Positions 41,594 to 51,595 are shown, numbered from the stretch's first letter. The stretch is DNA of 64,000 nucleotides from Bradyrhizobium arachidis (GCF_024758505.1 NZ_CP077970.1:8432001-8496000), one strand, 5' to 3'. The notes: generated from the sequence alone by a model not told the origin. Made by a program: numbers and translations.

Positions 41594-42406
41594 CTATAGC
41601 GGCGCCGCGCTCTCGCCCTGCGAACTCGACAGTTTTGAAGCGAGCGAGGCGATCACGATGACGATCGCGATGAGCCCGATCACCAGCGTGCAGATCGCGT
41701 TGATCTCGGGTTTTACCCCGAGCCGCACCTCGGAATAAATCCGGATCGGCAGCGTCGCCGAGCCGGGACCGGTGGTAAAACTCGCGATCACGAGGTCGTC
41801 GAGCGACAGTGTGAAGGCCAGCATCCAGCCGGCGATGATCGCGGGCGCGATCAGCGGCAGCGTCACCGACAGGAAGGCGTTCACCGGATTGCAGCCGAGA
41901 TCCATCGCCGCTTCCTCGAGCGAACGGTCGAGCGAGCCGAGGCGCGACTGCACCACGACGGCGACGAAGCACATGGTGAGCGTGGTGTGGGCGATCGTCA
42001 CCGTCCAGAAGCCGCGTTCGGCGTTGAGCGCGACGAACAGCAAGAGCAGCGACAGGCCCGTGATCACCTCCGGCATCACCAGCGGCGCATAGAGCATGCC
42101 GGAGAACAGCGTGCGGCCGCGAAAGCGCTCGCCGCGCGACAGCGCGACGGCGGCGAGCGTGCCCAGCACGGTCGCGATGCTGGCTGAGGCGACCGCGACC
42201 CGCAGGCTCATCCAGGCAGCTTCGATCATGGCGCGGTCGTTGAAGAACTCGACGTACCAGCGCAGCGACCAGCCGCCCCACACCGTCACCAGCCGCGAGG
42301 CGTTGAAGGAATAGATGACGAGGATGACGATCGGCAAATAAAGGAAGGCGAGCCCCAGCGCGAGCGAGGCGACGTTGAAGCGGGAGAGCCGGGTTAGCTT
42401 GCGCAT
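41594..42406 (-). CDS. potC: ABC transporter permease, PotC-like
   Basis: 270 aa, six membrane helices; EAA loop LEEAAMDLGCNPVNAFLSVTLPLIAPAI. Typical PotC/YdcV start (RFNVASLALGLAFLYLPIVILVIYSFN). One base separates it from the potB-like stop. Works with the preceding ATPase and permease in polyamine-type uptake. Confidence 0.9.
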   Translation of the reverse strand: MRKLTRLSRFNVASLALGLAFLYLPIVILVIYSFNASRLVTVWGGWSLRWYVEFFNDRAMIEAAWMSLRVAVASASIATVLGTLAAVALSRGERFRGRTLFSGMLYAPLVMPEVITGLSLLLLFVALNAERGFWTVTIAHTTLTMCFVAVVVQSRLGSLDRSLEEAAMDLGCNPVNAFLSVTLPLIAPAIIAGWMLAFTLSLDDLVIASFTTGPGSATLPIRIYSEVRLGVKPEINAICTLVIGLIAIVIVIASLASKLSSSQGESAAPL

Positions 42407-42407
42407 C

Positions 42408-43322
42408 CTACCTTCCCTGTTCCAGTTGCCGGCGCTGCAAGCGCTCGTAGAGCAGGAGCGGCACCAGCAGCACGGCCAGCAGCACGATGGCCGCGCTTGA
42501 GGCCACCGGCCAGTCCTTGTTGGTGAAGAATTCCAGCCACAGCGTCTGCCCGATCATCAGCGAGTTCGATCCGGCGAGCAGGTCCGGGATCACGAACTCG
42601 CCGACGATCGGAATGAAGCAGAGCAGGACGCCGGCGCCGACGCCCGGCAGCGACAACGGGAAGGTGACGAGCCAGAACACCTGCCACGGCGGCGCACCGA
42701 GATCGCTTGCCGCCTCCTCCAGCGCCGGCTCCATCTTGGCGAGCGTCGCGTAGAGCGGCAGGATCATGAATGGCAGATAGGAATAGACGATACCGAGATA
42801 CATCGCGGTGTCGGTGGAGAGCCACACGACAGGCTTGTCGACGACATGCAGCGCCAGCAGGACCTGGTTGAGCAGGCCGTCATGCTGGAGGATATTGATC
42901 CAGGCATAGATGCGGATCAGGAACGAGGTCCAGAACGGCACGATGACCAGCACCATCGCCAAGGCCTGCCAGCGCCTTGGCAGCCGCGCCATGCCGTAGG
43001 CGATGGGATAGCCGATCAGAAGCAGGATCGCGGTCGACGTGATGGCGACGGTCACGCTGCGCACATAAGCGTAGATATAGAGGTCGTCGGAGACGAGCAG
43101 CTTGAAATTGTCGGCCGACAGCGCGCCAAACGCCGTCCTGATCGCCTCCCATCCCGCCGTCAGGTCGAACAGCGGCTCGTAGGGCGGCTGCGCGATCGCG
43201 GTCTGCGACAGGCTGATCTTCAGCACGAAAGCGAACGGCACCAGGAAGAACAGCGCCATCCAGAGATAGGGCGCGATCGCGGCGAACCGCGCAGGTCGCG
43301 CAAAGATGCGGCGCGCGCTCAT
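42408..43322 (-). CDS. potB: ABC transporter permease, PotB-like
   Basis: 304 aa from ATG 43322, which overlaps the potA-like stop as ATGA. Membrane helices with EAA loop LEEAASDLGAPPWQVFWLVTFPLSLPGV. Resembles PotB/PotH: IAPYLWMALFFLVPFAFVLKISLS at the start. Confidence 0.9.
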   Translation of the reverse strand: MSARRIFARPARFAAIAPYLWMALFFLVPFAFVLKISLSQTAIAQPPYEPLFDLTAGWEAIRTAFGALSADNFKLLVSDDLYIYAYVRSVTVAITSTAILLLIGYPIAYGMARLPRRWQALAMVLVIVPFWTSFLIRIYAWINILQHDGLLNQVLLALHVVDKPVVWLSTDTAMYLGIVYSYLPFMILPLYATLAKMEPALEEAASDLGAPPWQVFWLVTFPLSLPGVGAGVLLCFIPIVGEFVIPDLLAGSNSLMIGQTLWLEFFTNKDWPVASSAAIVLLAVLLVPLLLYERLQRRQLEQGR

Positions 43323-44470
43323 TGGTCCAGCACCAGGCAATCGTCGGGCGTGAACCAGGCCACGACCTGCTGGTTCAGGCTGTAAGCGTCGACGTCGAGG
43401 CGCGCGGAGTTGGTCACCGACGACTGCACCATGCCGCCGGTATCGAGCTTCACTTTGTAGGTGGTGGCGCCGCCGAGATAGCAGATATCGGCGATCACGC
43501 CGTCCAGCTGGTTGATCGCCGATCTCTCGCCCACGGGCGCGCGACGCGATAGCTTGACCTTTTCAGGGCGGATCGCGACCGACAATTTGGCTCCAGCGAT
43601 CGGCTCGCGCGGCTCAGCCGCAACCAGCGTGCCTGCATCGCCGGTGGCAATGACGAGACGGTGACCGTCGCGCAGTTTGAATTCGCCGTCGAACAGATTG
43701 ATGTCGCCGACGAACTCCGCGATCCAGCGCGAGCGCGGCGCTTCATAAAGCTCGCGCGGCGGGGCGACCTGAACGAGCTTGCCTGCATTCATCACGCCGA
43801 TTCGATCAGCCATGGTCATCGCCTCCTCCTGGTCGTGGGTGACGATGACAAAGGTCATGCCGAGCCGCCGCTGCAGCTCCATCAGCTCGGCTTGCGTGCT
43901 CTCGCGCAGTTTCTTGTCGAGCGCAGCCAGGGGCTCGTCAAGCAGCAGCACCTGCGGACGCCGCGCCAGCGAGCGCGCCAGCGCCACGCGCTGCCGCTGG
44001 CCGCCGGAGAGCTGGTCGGGTTTACGCTTCTCCAGGCCCGCGAGCTTCACCAGCGCCACCATCTCGGCCACGCGGGTCGCGATATCGGCGCGCGCCATGC
44101 CGGCGCGCCTCAGGCCGAAGGCGATATTGTCGTAGACCGACAAATGCGGAAACAGCGCGTAGTTCTGGAACATCATGTTGATGGGACGCTCGTGCGGCAG
44201 CGCCTGCGCGATGTCCGCACCCGCAAGCAGAATGCGGCCTTCATCGGGCGCCTCGAAGCCGGCGAGCATGCGCAAGAGCGTGGTCTTTCCGCAGCCGCTC
44301 GGGCCCAGCAGCGCAAAAAATTCGCCGGCCCTGATGTCGAGCGACACGCCGTCGACGGCCCGGAACGCGCCAAAATTCTTGACCACGCCGTCAATGCGCA
44401 GCAGCGGCTGTTTTGCAGCCGCATTCACCGCCCCCGCTGCTTCTTCAAGTCCGTGTCGTTCGTCAGCCAT
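43319..44470 (-). CDS. potA: Spermidine/putrescine-type ABC transporter ATPase, PotA/PotG-like
   Basis: 383 aa from ATG 44470. Walker A GPSGCGKTT, Q-loop MMFQNYALFPHLSV, signature LSGGQRQRVALARSL, Walker B VLLLDEPLAALD, and a C-terminal TOBE domain (SVAIRPEKVKLSRR). Drives the two permeases downstream. Upstream of it in the same direction is glpD. No polyamine-binding protein gene is present in the window. Confidence 0.93.
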   Translation of the reverse strand: MADERHGLEEAAGAVNAAAKQPLLRIDGVVKNFGAFRAVDGVSLDIRAGEFFALLGPSGCGKTTLLRMLAGFEAPDEGRILLAGADIAQALPHERPINMMFQNYALFPHLSVYDNIAFGLRRAGMARADIATRVAEMVALVKLAGLEKRKPDQLSGGQRQRVALARSLARRPQVLLLDEPLAALDKKLRESTQAELMELQRRLGMTFVIVTHDQEEAMTMADRIGVMNAGKLVQVAPPRELYEAPRSRWIAEFVGDINLFDGEFKLRDGHRLVIATGDAGTLVAAEPREPIAGAKLSVAIRPEKVKLSRRAPVGERSAINQLDGVIADICYLGGATTYKVKLDTGGMVQSSVTNSARLDVDAYSLNQQVVAWFTPDDCLVLDQ

Positions 44471-44522
44471 GTTCCGCGCCGGCCCCAATGCAGCCGCACG
44501 CTAGCTGCGGATCGCGCGCGGC

Positions 44523-46007
44523 TCAACCGGTTCGACGCGGGCCATTCACATCAGAGGTCGCCATAAACGCCGCCAGCGCGTCGCGGTCGGCAGGCGGCAT
44601 GGTCAGGCCGAGTTTTGAGCGGCGCCACAGGATGTCGTCAGGGAAGCGCGCCCACTCTGACGTCATGAGGTAGCGCACCTCCGCACCTGTCAGTTCGGGG
44701 CCGAAGGCAGGGCCGAGTTCGTCCCGGCCTTTGGCGTCGCCGAGCACCGCTGAGAGCCGTGAGCCGTAGGCGGCGACGAGGCGCCGCGCCTGCGCGTCGG
44801 AGAGAAAGCGCCAGCGGTCGCGCGCGGCATCGACCTCGTCGTCAAAACGCTGCCAGGCGAAATCGCCGCCCGGAAGGGCCGCGCCCGCCGTCCAGGGCGG
44901 CGACATCGGATAGAACGGCGTCAGCCTTGTCACCGCGCGCTCGGCGCGCAGGCGCATCGTCGTCACGTCGCCGCCGAACATCGTCAGCAGCGGCGCCTTG
45001 CGCCGCCGTGCGTCGAACGCCATGCCGCCGTCCCGCCCCCGCGCGGATTCCTGCACCAGGTTGACGCCCGACAGGGTGCGCACCACGTCCGTCGGCTCGA
45101 CGCGCTCGCGGAAGTAGCGGCTGGCGGCTTCGCAGAGATAGCTCACATCAGCGGCCGGCATGGCAACGATGGCGGGATCGCCCTTGAAGGAATGGGAGAC
45201 GGTGCCGATCAGCGTGAAATCGCGCTCATAGGGGCTGGCGAAGATCAACCGCCCATCGCTGTTCTGAAACACATAGACGTTGTCGGACTCGAATAGCCGG
45301 CGCACCACGATCTGGCTGATCTGCACCGCGCCGGTGCGCGGCAGCGGCAGGCGCAGCACGGTCTCCACCACGCTCGAGGTCCAGGCGCCGGCGGCATTGG
45401 CCAGCGCCCGCGACGTGACGGCGTGGCGATGGCCGCGGTCGACCACGGCAAGCCGCCAGATATCGGTCCTGTCGGCCCGCACACAGCGCGCCCCGGTGCG
45501 AATGACGGAGCCGCGCTCGGCTGCGTCCAGCGCCGTAAGGACCGCGAGCCGGGAATCGTCGACCACGCAATCCGAATATTCGAAGGCCATGCCGAACGGC
45601 CGCTTCAGGGCATTGCCGACCGGATGATGCGTGATGTCGATGGTGGCGGATGACGGCAAGCCGCCCCGATCGGCGAGCCGGTCGTAGAGCAACAGGCCGG
45701 TGCGCACCAGCCATGGCGGGCGTTCGTCGGAATGCGCGGGGATGACGAAGCGCATCGGACGCACCAGATGCGGCGCGGTCGCGAGCCAGATTTTTCGCTC
45801 GGCGAGCGCTCGGCGGACGCGCCAGAAGCCACGGCGCTCCAGCACCGACAGATCGCCATGGATGAGATGCGGCGTCGCCGACGACGCCGCGCCGCCGAGA
45901 TCGCCCTGTTCGAACAGGATGACCCGCAAACCCCGGCCGGCCGCATCACGCGCAAGGCTGACGCCGTTCAGTCCACCGCCGATGATCGCGAGGTCGTAGT
46001 CCGCCAT
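44523..46007 (-). CDS. glpD: Glycerol-3-phosphate dehydrogenase (FAD-dependent)
   Basis: 494 aa. Oxidises sn-glycerol 3-phosphate to DHAP at the membrane, passing electrons to quinone. YDLAIIGGGLNGVSLARDAAGRG is the FAD-binding Rossmann motif; SSATPHLIHGDL, DRSRLAVL-like (DDSRLAVLTALDAAERG) and LTMFGGDVTTMRLRAE are family marks, and the C-terminal cap (GAEVRYLMTSEWARFPDDILWRRSKLGL in segments) is complete. First gene of a run with the potABC-like genes. Confidence 0.93.
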   Translation of the reverse strand: MADYDLAIIGGGLNGVSLARDAAGRGLRVILFEQGDLGGAASSATPHLIHGDLSVLERRGFWRVRRALAERKIWLATAPHLVRPMRFVIPAHSDERPPWLVRTGLLLYDRLADRGGLPSSATIDITHHPVGNALKRPFGMAFEYSDCVVDDSRLAVLTALDAAERGSVIRTGARCVRADRTDIWRLAVVDRGHRHAVTSRALANAAGAWTSSVVETVLRLPLPRTGAVQISQIVVRRLFESDNVYVFQNSDGRLIFASPYERDFTLIGTVSHSFKGDPAIVAMPAADVSYLCEAASRYFRERVEPTDVVRTLSGVNLVQESARGRDGGMAFDARRRKAPLLTMFGGDVTTMRLRAERAVTRLTPFYPMSPPWTAGAALPGGDFAWQRFDDEVDAARDRWRFLSDAQARRLVAAYGSRLSAVLGDAKGRDELGPAFGPELTGAEVRYLMTSEWARFPDDILWRRSKLGLTMPPADRDALAAFMATSDVNGPRRTG

Positions 46008-46046
46008 GAACCCGTCGTGGGACGCGAAGAGAACGCTCCGTCACCA

Positions 46047-48737
46047 CTAACCGGTCTTGAGCTCCAGCTCCATGGCATCTGCGCCGGCGCGGCCGATGAG
46101 GCCGGCATAGTGCCCGATCGGCAACGGCTTGCCGAGCAGATAGCCCTGCACGCCGTCGCAGCCTTCCTTGGCGAGGAAGGCAAGCTGATCGATCGTTTCG
46201 ACGCCCTCGGCGATGATCGACATCTCGAGGCCATGGCCGAGATCGATCACGGCGCGGACGATCGCGGCGGATTGCGGGTTGCGGCCGAGATTGACGATGA
46301 AGGCGCGGTCGATCTTGATCTTGTCGAACGGGAAGGCCTGGAGATAGCTCAGCGAGGAATAGCCGCTGCCGAAATCGTCCATGGAGATGCGCACGCCCAG
46401 CGCCTTCAAGCGGCGGAGCAGCGCGAGGCCGCGGTCGAAATCCTCGATCAGCACGCCCTCGGTGATTTCGAGCTCGAGGCGACCGGGCGCGAGGCCGGTC
46501 TCCAGCAGGATCGAATGCACGAGGCCGACGACGTCGCCGTGCAGGAATTGCGCCGGCGACAGATTAACCGCGACCTGGAGCGGTTTTGGCCACGACGCCG
46601 CCTCACGGCAGACCTGGCGCAGGATCCATTCGCCCATCTCGACGATCAGGCCGCTCTCTTCCGCGATCGGGATGAACTCGGCCGGCGACACCTGGCCGCG
46701 CACCGGATGGGCCCAGCGCGCCAACGCCTCGAAGCCGATGATCTCGCTGTCGGCGACGGTCTTGCCCGCGATGCCCTGGGGCTGGAACGCCAGCGACAGC
46801 TCGCCGTTCTTGATCGCCTTCGACAGATCCTGATGCAGCACGCGGCGGTCGCGGATCTGCTGGTCCATCTCCGGCTGGTAGAGGCTGATCGTGCCGCGCG
46901 ACTTCTGCTTGGCGCGGAACAGGGCCGCGCCGGCATTGGCGAGCAGCGAGGCGCCATCGGCGCCGTTATGCGGGAACACTGAGATGCCTGACGTCACGCC
47001 GGCGCGCACGGCGCGGCCGTCGATCAGGAATTCCTGGGCAAGCGCGTCGATGAGCTGCTGCGCCAGCGCCATGCCGGCCTCGGGCTGCTTGCCGTCGATG
47101 ATCAGGCCGAACTCGTCGCCGGACAGGCGCGCCACCACACCGCCGCGCGCGGCGTCCTGGAAGCGCCGGGCGACCTCGACCAGGAGCTTGTCGCCGAGCG
47201 CGTGGCCGAAGACGTCGTTGACCTCCTTGAGGCCATCGAGGTCGACGCACAGCACGGCAAATTCCTCACCGGTGCCCTCGCAGGCCTCGATCATCTGCGT
47301 CAATGCCTGGAGGAAGGCGGCGCGGTTCGGCAGGTCGGTCAGGCCGTCATGATAGGCCATGTGCGCCATGCGCGATTCGGTCTGCCGGCGGTCGGTGACG
47401 TCTTCGTGGGTCTTGATCAGATATTGCGGCTCGCCCTTGTCGTCGAGCACGGTGGCGCGGCGGGTCAGGAACAGCCGCAGGCCGTCCTTGGTCGAGATCG
47501 GGTGCTCTTCGGTGATCAGCCCGCGCTTCTTGATGGCCGCCTCGTCGCGCGCGATGATGAGCTTGGCTTCCTTGGGATTGAAGATGTCGGCCGCGGTCAG
47601 GCCGGTGGCATCCTCACGCTTGCGGTTGAGGATCGTCTCGGCGCTGCGATTGGCGAGCAGGTAGCTGCCGTCCTTGACCTGCTCCACGATCAGCGCGACG
47701 GGGATGTTGTCGACCACGAGCTCGAGGAACTTCTTGGTGCTTTCCAGTTCCTCCGAGAGCGACTGGCGGTCGGTCACGTCCTCGAACAGCGCGATCAGGA
47801 ATTCGGGCTGATTGTTCTGGTTGCGGGCAACGACCCTGACGGACGACAGCGCCCGCGTCTCGTCACCCCGCTCGACCTTGAGCTCGTTGCGGAATTGTCC
47901 GTTGGCCGATGCCAATGCCTTGCGGTCGGCTTCCTCGATGCTGGCCGCCGTGGCGGGACGAAATATCTCGTCGGCCCGCTTGCCCACGATGCGGTCGCGC
48001 GAGAAGCGCGAAAAGCGCTCGAAGGCGCGGTTGGCGAAGATGTAGCGCCCGTCCTCGATGTTCTTCGCGGCGACGCAGACCGGGACGTTGTCGAGCACCG
48101 ATTCCAGGAATTGCTTGGTGGAGGCGAGCTGCCGCGACAGCTTGCGCTGCTCGCTGACGTCGAGATGGGTCGCCACCGAGCCGCCATTCGGCAGCACGAA
48201 GAATTTCACCAGGATGGCCCGCCCGTCCGCCAGCTCCGTGATCAGGCCGTTGGGGCTGGCGGCCTCCTCGTAGAACTTGTCGTCAGAGACGTCCAAGGCG
48301 CCGCGATTGCGTCGCAAGTTGAGGAGGTCGGTGCCGTCCATCAGCGGCCAAAGATCCGAGCGCGACAGACCATAGATATCGAGATAGCGGTCGTTGCAGA
48401 AGATGATCCGCCGCTGCGCATCGGTCATCACCACGCCCTGGTTGAGATTGTTCAGGGCCGAGGAGATGAAGGCGTTGCGCCGCAACTGCGTGCGCTTGGC
48501 GCGGCGCAATGAGGAGTGGATCCAGAGCACGATCGCGGCCACGAACGCGCAGACGGCGATACCGCCGATCAGGGCTTCCCAGATCAGGTTGGGATCGAGC
48601 TGGCCGATAGAGCTGGGCGTGGCGAAGGCGTCGGCAAGCGCAAGGGCACGCGCAGGCGTAATGGCACAGCCCAGGCACACTACGGCCTGCACAGGAATCA
48701 GAAGCGTGCCGCCCGCATGCCAGTTCTTGTCAGCCAT
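46047..48737 (-). CDS. PAS-GGDEF-EAL c-di-GMP enzyme
   Basis: 896 aa. Hydrophobic start and a membrane helix at about 54-73, then three PAS domains (about 90-200, 210-325, 335-455), GGDEF domain (HDGLTDLPNRAAFLQAL to about 620) and EAL domain (about 635-885). The cyclase motif reads RLSGDEFG (SGDEF, near residue 540); a Ser first residue may lower or retain activity. The EAL motif is GFEALARW (near 670) with NLSPAQF, EITEG and DDFGSGYSSL present, so phosphodiesterase activity is likely. Confidence 0.93.
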   Translation of the reverse strand: MADKNWHAGGTLLIPVQAVVCLGCAITPARALALADAFATPSSIGQLDPNLIWEALIGGIAVCAFVAAIVLWIHSSLRRAKRTQLRRNAFISSALNNLNQGVVMTDAQRRIIFCNDRYLDIYGLSRSDLWPLMDGTDLLNLRRNRGALDVSDDKFYEEAASPNGLITELADGRAILVKFFVLPNGGSVATHLDVSEQRKLSRQLASTKQFLESVLDNVPVCVAAKNIEDGRYIFANRAFERFSRFSRDRIVGKRADEIFRPATAASIEEADRKALASANGQFRNELKVERGDETRALSSVRVVARNQNNQPEFLIALFEDVTDRQSLSEELESTKKFLELVVDNIPVALIVEQVKDGSYLLANRSAETILNRKREDATGLTAADIFNPKEAKLIIARDEAAIKKRGLITEEHPISTKDGLRLFLTRRATVLDDKGEPQYLIKTHEDVTDRRQTESRMAHMAYHDGLTDLPNRAAFLQALTQMIEACEGTGEEFAVLCVDLDGLKEVNDVFGHALGDKLLVEVARRFQDAARGGVVARLSGDEFGLIIDGKQPEAGMALAQQLIDALAQEFLIDGRAVRAGVTSGISVFPHNGADGASLLANAGAALFRAKQKSRGTISLYQPEMDQQIRDRRVLHQDLSKAIKNGELSLAFQPQGIAGKTVADSEIIGFEALARWAHPVRGQVSPAEFIPIAEESGLIVEMGEWILRQVCREAASWPKPLQVAVNLSPAQFLHGDVVGLVHSILLETGLAPGRLELEITEGVLIEDFDRGLALLRRLKALGVRISMDDFGSGYSSLSYLQAFPFDKIKIDRAFIVNLGRNPQSAAIVRAVIDLGHGLEMSIIAEGVETIDQLAFLAKEGCDGVQGYLLGKPLPIGHYAGLIGRAGADAMELELKTG

Positions 48738-48942
48738 CAGCCACCCGAGATTTCAACTGCGGATTGTCTGGCTTCACGGGTTTGGATCGGGTAAACGCCT
48801 GTACGCGCGAAAGAAAAATGTGGCGATAAGTGCGGCAATTGCCCTGACATGATAAACTCTTCGTTAAAATGGAACTGCCTGGCGGCGTATTTCCCAGGCA
48901 AAGCGGCCAATTCGTCCTCACTTTGGGAAGTCCTGCCCGACC

Positions 48943-50046
48943 ATGGATAGAGTCGATTGCGTCGTTGTCGGAGCCGGAGTCGTCGGGCTTGCGGTGGCGA
49001 GGCGCCTTGCACACGCTGGACGCGAAGTGATCGTGCTGGAGTCCGAGGAGGCCATCGGCACCATCACCTCCTCGCGCAACAGCGAGGTGATCCATGCCGG
49101 GATCTACTACCGGGCCGGGAGCTGGATGGCGCGGATGTGCGTCAGCGGCAAGCACGCGCTGTACCGCTACTGCCAGGACCACGGCATCCCGCACAAGAAT
49201 TGCGGCAAGCTGATCGTCGCGACCACTCCGAAAGAGACCGAGAAGCTGCAGTCGATCAAGGCCCATGCCGAGGCCAATGGCGTGCTCGACATGCAGATGC
49301 TGCCGGGCGAGGCAGCGCGGGCGCTGGAGCCGGCGCTCGCCTGCGACGCCGCACTGCTGTCGCCGTCGACCGGGATCGTCGACAGCCATGCCTACATGCT
49401 GTCGCTGCGCGGCGAGGCCGAAGCGGCCGGGACGTTCTTTGCCTTCCACACGCCCATCCTGCGCGCCAAGGCGGCGGGCGGTGTCATCGAAATCGAAGCC
49501 GGTGGCGAGGCGCCGATGACGTTGCAATGCAGCCTGCTCGTCAACGCGGCCGGTCTTTCGGCGACGACGGTGGCGCGCAACGTCGACGGCATGCCGCTGG
49601 AGCGGATTCCGCCGGCCTATCTCGCCAAGGGAAACTATTTCAGTTGCAGCGCCAGAGCGCCGTTCTCGCACCTGATCTACCCGGTGCCCGAGCCGGGCGG
49701 ACTAGGCGTGCACCTGACGCTCGACATGGCGGGCCAGGCGCGCTTCGGGCCCGACGTCGAATGGGTCGAAGAGATCGATTACGCGGTCGATCCGGCGCGC
49801 GCCGAACGGTTCTATCCGGCGATCCGCAAATACTGGCCGACCTTGCCGGACGGCGCGCTGATGCCGAGCTATTCGGGCATACGGCCGAAGATCGTCCCGC
49901 CGGCGGTGGCGACGCAGGATTTCCTGATGCAAGGCCCGCGCGACCACGGCGTCGAGGGCCTGATCAATCTGTTCGGCATCGAGTCGCCCGGACTGACGTC
50001 GTCGCTTGCGATCGCCGACCACGTGGCCGAGCTCGCAAACATCTAA
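48943..50046 (+). CDS. FAD-dependent oxidoreductase, L-2-hydroxyglutarate oxidase-like
   Basis: 367 aa. [20 protein letters not shown] (GxGxxG FAD site), [14 protein letters not shown] and [18 protein letters not shown] match LhgO/L2HGDH-type enzymes that clear L-2-hydroxyglutarate; [12 protein letters not shown] and YSGIRPKI follow. The substrate is inferred from family. Followed by a strong hairpin terminator. Confidence 0.87.
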   Translation: MDRVDCVVVGAGVVGLAVARRLAHAGREVIVLESEEAIGTITSSRNSEVIHAGIYYRAGSWMARMCVSGKHALYRYCQDHGIPHKNCGKLIVATTPKETEKLQSIKAHAEANGVLDMQMLPGEAARALEPALACDAALLSPSTGIVDSHAYMLSLRGEAEAAGTFFAFHTPILRAKAAGGVIEIEAGGEAPMTLQCSLLVNAAGLSATTVARNVDGMPLERIPPAYLAKGNYFSCSARAPFSHLIYPVPEPGGLGVHLTLDMAGQARFGPDVEWVEEIDYAVDPARAERFYPAIRKYWPTLPDGALMPSYSGIRPKIVPPAVATQDFLMQGPRDHGVEGLINLFGIESPGLTSSLAIADHVAELANI

Positions 50047-50075
50047 CGTGCGCTGACTTCAGTCATCGCACGTTA
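50044..50075 (+). terminator. Terminator of the LhgO-like gene
   Basis: TAACGTGCG-c-TGACT, two-base loop, AGTCA-t-CGCACGTTA, then GTTCTTTG. It begins at the stop codon itself. Confidence 0.8.
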
Positions 50076-50219
50076 GTTCTTTGCCTGACATGAAGTCCCG
50101 TCGCGCGAAATTGATCGCACAATGCGCGCGCATCGCGCGCACCCCACGCACAGGAATGAGCGCAATAGCTCTCATCCCTGCAAAGGGTGCGATGCCGATG
50201 TACTCGTTTACGGGGGTTA

Positions 50220-50405
50220 CTAGTGGAGCGTGTCGTCCGAGTTATGTCGGAGTCGCTCGATCTGGTCCTTGACCATCAACTTCCGGCGCTTCAACTCAAC
50301 AATTTGCAGGTCGTCTGTTGAAAGGTGCACGAGAGCTTCGTGCAATTCGTTTTCGAGAAGTTTGTGTTTCCGCTCCAATTCAACAAGATGTGCCTGAATT
50401 GTCAT
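50220..50405 (-). CDS. YdcH-family (DUF465) small protein
   Basis: 61 aa, all helical. ELERKHKLLENELHEAL and IVELKRRKLMVKDQIERLR are the two helices of DUF465 coiled-coil proteins. Function unknown. AGGAGG lies before the ATG. A paralogue is at 50738 on the other strand. Confidence 0.85.
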   Translation of the reverse strand: MTIQAHLVELERKHKLLENELHEALVHLSTDDLQIVELKRRKLMVKDQIERLRHNSDDTLH

Positions 50406-50737
50406 TCGAAACCTCCTCGGTAGGGGTGAACCTCAGGATTCGATCCGGACGAAGAAGTCTACATCACCGATTCGTTCTGTCGATGGGTATCCGTCGCCGC
50501 ATTGTCATTTTTGCGAACCGATATGTAACGAACCGTGAGTACGGAACTGACGTCTGGAAATGTTCGTGATTTCAATGCGCTCCGTGCGGCGCGGCGCCGG
50601 TCCACCGAAATATCTTTCGCTGGAACGGTGGGAGACGGACCCAGATCGCTTGCGATCACGCCACGACAGGACGATAATTTCCACAGGGCTTCCACAGCCT
50701 TTCGCTACCTCATCGGGTTTTTCGGCTACCGCACATC
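50406..50737. other. Control region between two DUF465 genes
   Basis: 332 bases without a gene. GGAAC (about 50541) followed 17 bases later by CGTG resembles an EcfG (general stress) promoter GGAAC-N17-CGTT with one mismatch, pointing to the gene at 50738. Speculative. Confidence 0.35.
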
Positions 50738-50944
50738 ATGATGAACGAAGACGAGCGCGAACTCGAAGCCGAGCTCGCCCGGTTGCAGCAAGAACACCGA
50801 GATCTCGATGCCGCGATCGATGCGCTGCATCAATCGCCGGCCCCCGACCTGTTGCGGCTCCAGCGGTTGAAGAAACGCAAGCTGTTGTTGCGCGACCGGA
50901 TCGCCTTCATCGAAGACCAGATTACGCCCGACATCATCGCCTGA
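50738..50944 (+). CDS. YdcH-family (DUF465) small protein (second)
   Basis: 68 aa. ELEAELARLQQEHRDLDAAIDAL and LLRLQRLKKRKLLLRDRIAFIEDQI give the two-helix DUF465 pattern. Forward strand, followed by two more small genes. Confidence 0.83.
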   Translation: MMNEDERELEAELARLQQEHRDLDAAIDALHQSPAPDLLRLQRLKKRKLLLRDRIAFIEDQITPDIIA

Positions 50945-51069
50945 GACGCCGACCCGTTCTCCGTCGCGCGCCCCGCGTCCGCCGCGCGGGATTCCGCTTG
51001 ACTCGTTTAGAACAAAGAGAGAACATTTGGACACCAGACGTTCCAGGGGAAACGCCAAGGAAACCCACC

Positions 51070-51309
51070 ATGTCCGCCACGAAGATGTCCGCCACGACGC
51101 CCGCAGCCTTCGACAACAGCCATTATGAACAGGCCTGCGACCAGGCCATTGCCATGTGCGACGGCAATCTGCGCAGCACCATCAAGGCGCTGATCATGGC
51201 CAACGAATATCTGGAAGCGGAGCTGGAGGAATTGCAGGCCGCAATTTCGGCCGGCTGCATTCCGGACTCATCGCGCAGCAGGATGCGGAGCAAGAGCAGC
51301 GCCGCCTGA
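51070..51309 (+). CDS. Hypothetical small protein
   Basis: 79 aa. CDQAIAMCDGNLRSTIKALIMANEYLEAELEELQAAIS (in segments) is one long helix; the tail is Ser/Arg-rich. Two Cys (CDQA, CDGN). It follows the DUF465 gene and precedes another small gene, together a set of short proteins common in Bradyrhizobium. No function known. Confidence 0.7.
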   Translation: MSATKMSATTPAAFDNSHYEQACDQAIAMCDGNLRSTIKALIMANEYLEAELEELQAAISAGCIPDSSRSRMRSKSSAA

Positions 51310-51343
51310 CCAGATGGAGCCAAACCAGATTGGAGTTAAGACC

Positions 51344-51595
51344 ATGTCCGATGTCACCTACTATGTGGCATTGCCGTTCCTCACCGACGACGACGGATCG
51401 GTTATCGCGGGCGCCGCCGAGGAATGCCAGACCTCGTCCGGCGCCTTGCGGCGCGCCGAGATGATGGCGCGCGTCGCCGGCCATATCGGCGCAATCGCAT
51501 TCAGCCGCAGCGGCGATCCGCTGACCGGCGAATTCGGCGACGCCAAATTGCTACGGAAGTTCGGCAACGTGCCGGAAGATCTCAGCGCGCTCTAG
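51344..51595 (+). CDS. Hypothetical small protein
   Basis: 83 aa from ATG 51344 (GGAG 9 bases upstream); a further ATG at 51314 is possible. TYYVALPFLTDDDGSVIAGAAEECQTSSGALRRAEMMA is a compact alpha/beta start, ending AFSRSGDPLTGEFGDAKLLRKFG. No family recognised. Confidence 0.75.
   Translation: MSDVTYYVALPFLTDDDGSVIAGAAEECQTSSGALRRAEMMARVAGHIGAIAFSRSGDPLTGEFGDAKLLRKFGNVPEDLSAL

Noticed and set aside
48957..50093. Second forward frame of 378 aa over the LhgO-like gene
   Set aside because: Arg-rich +1 shadow of a gene with a clear FAD motif.
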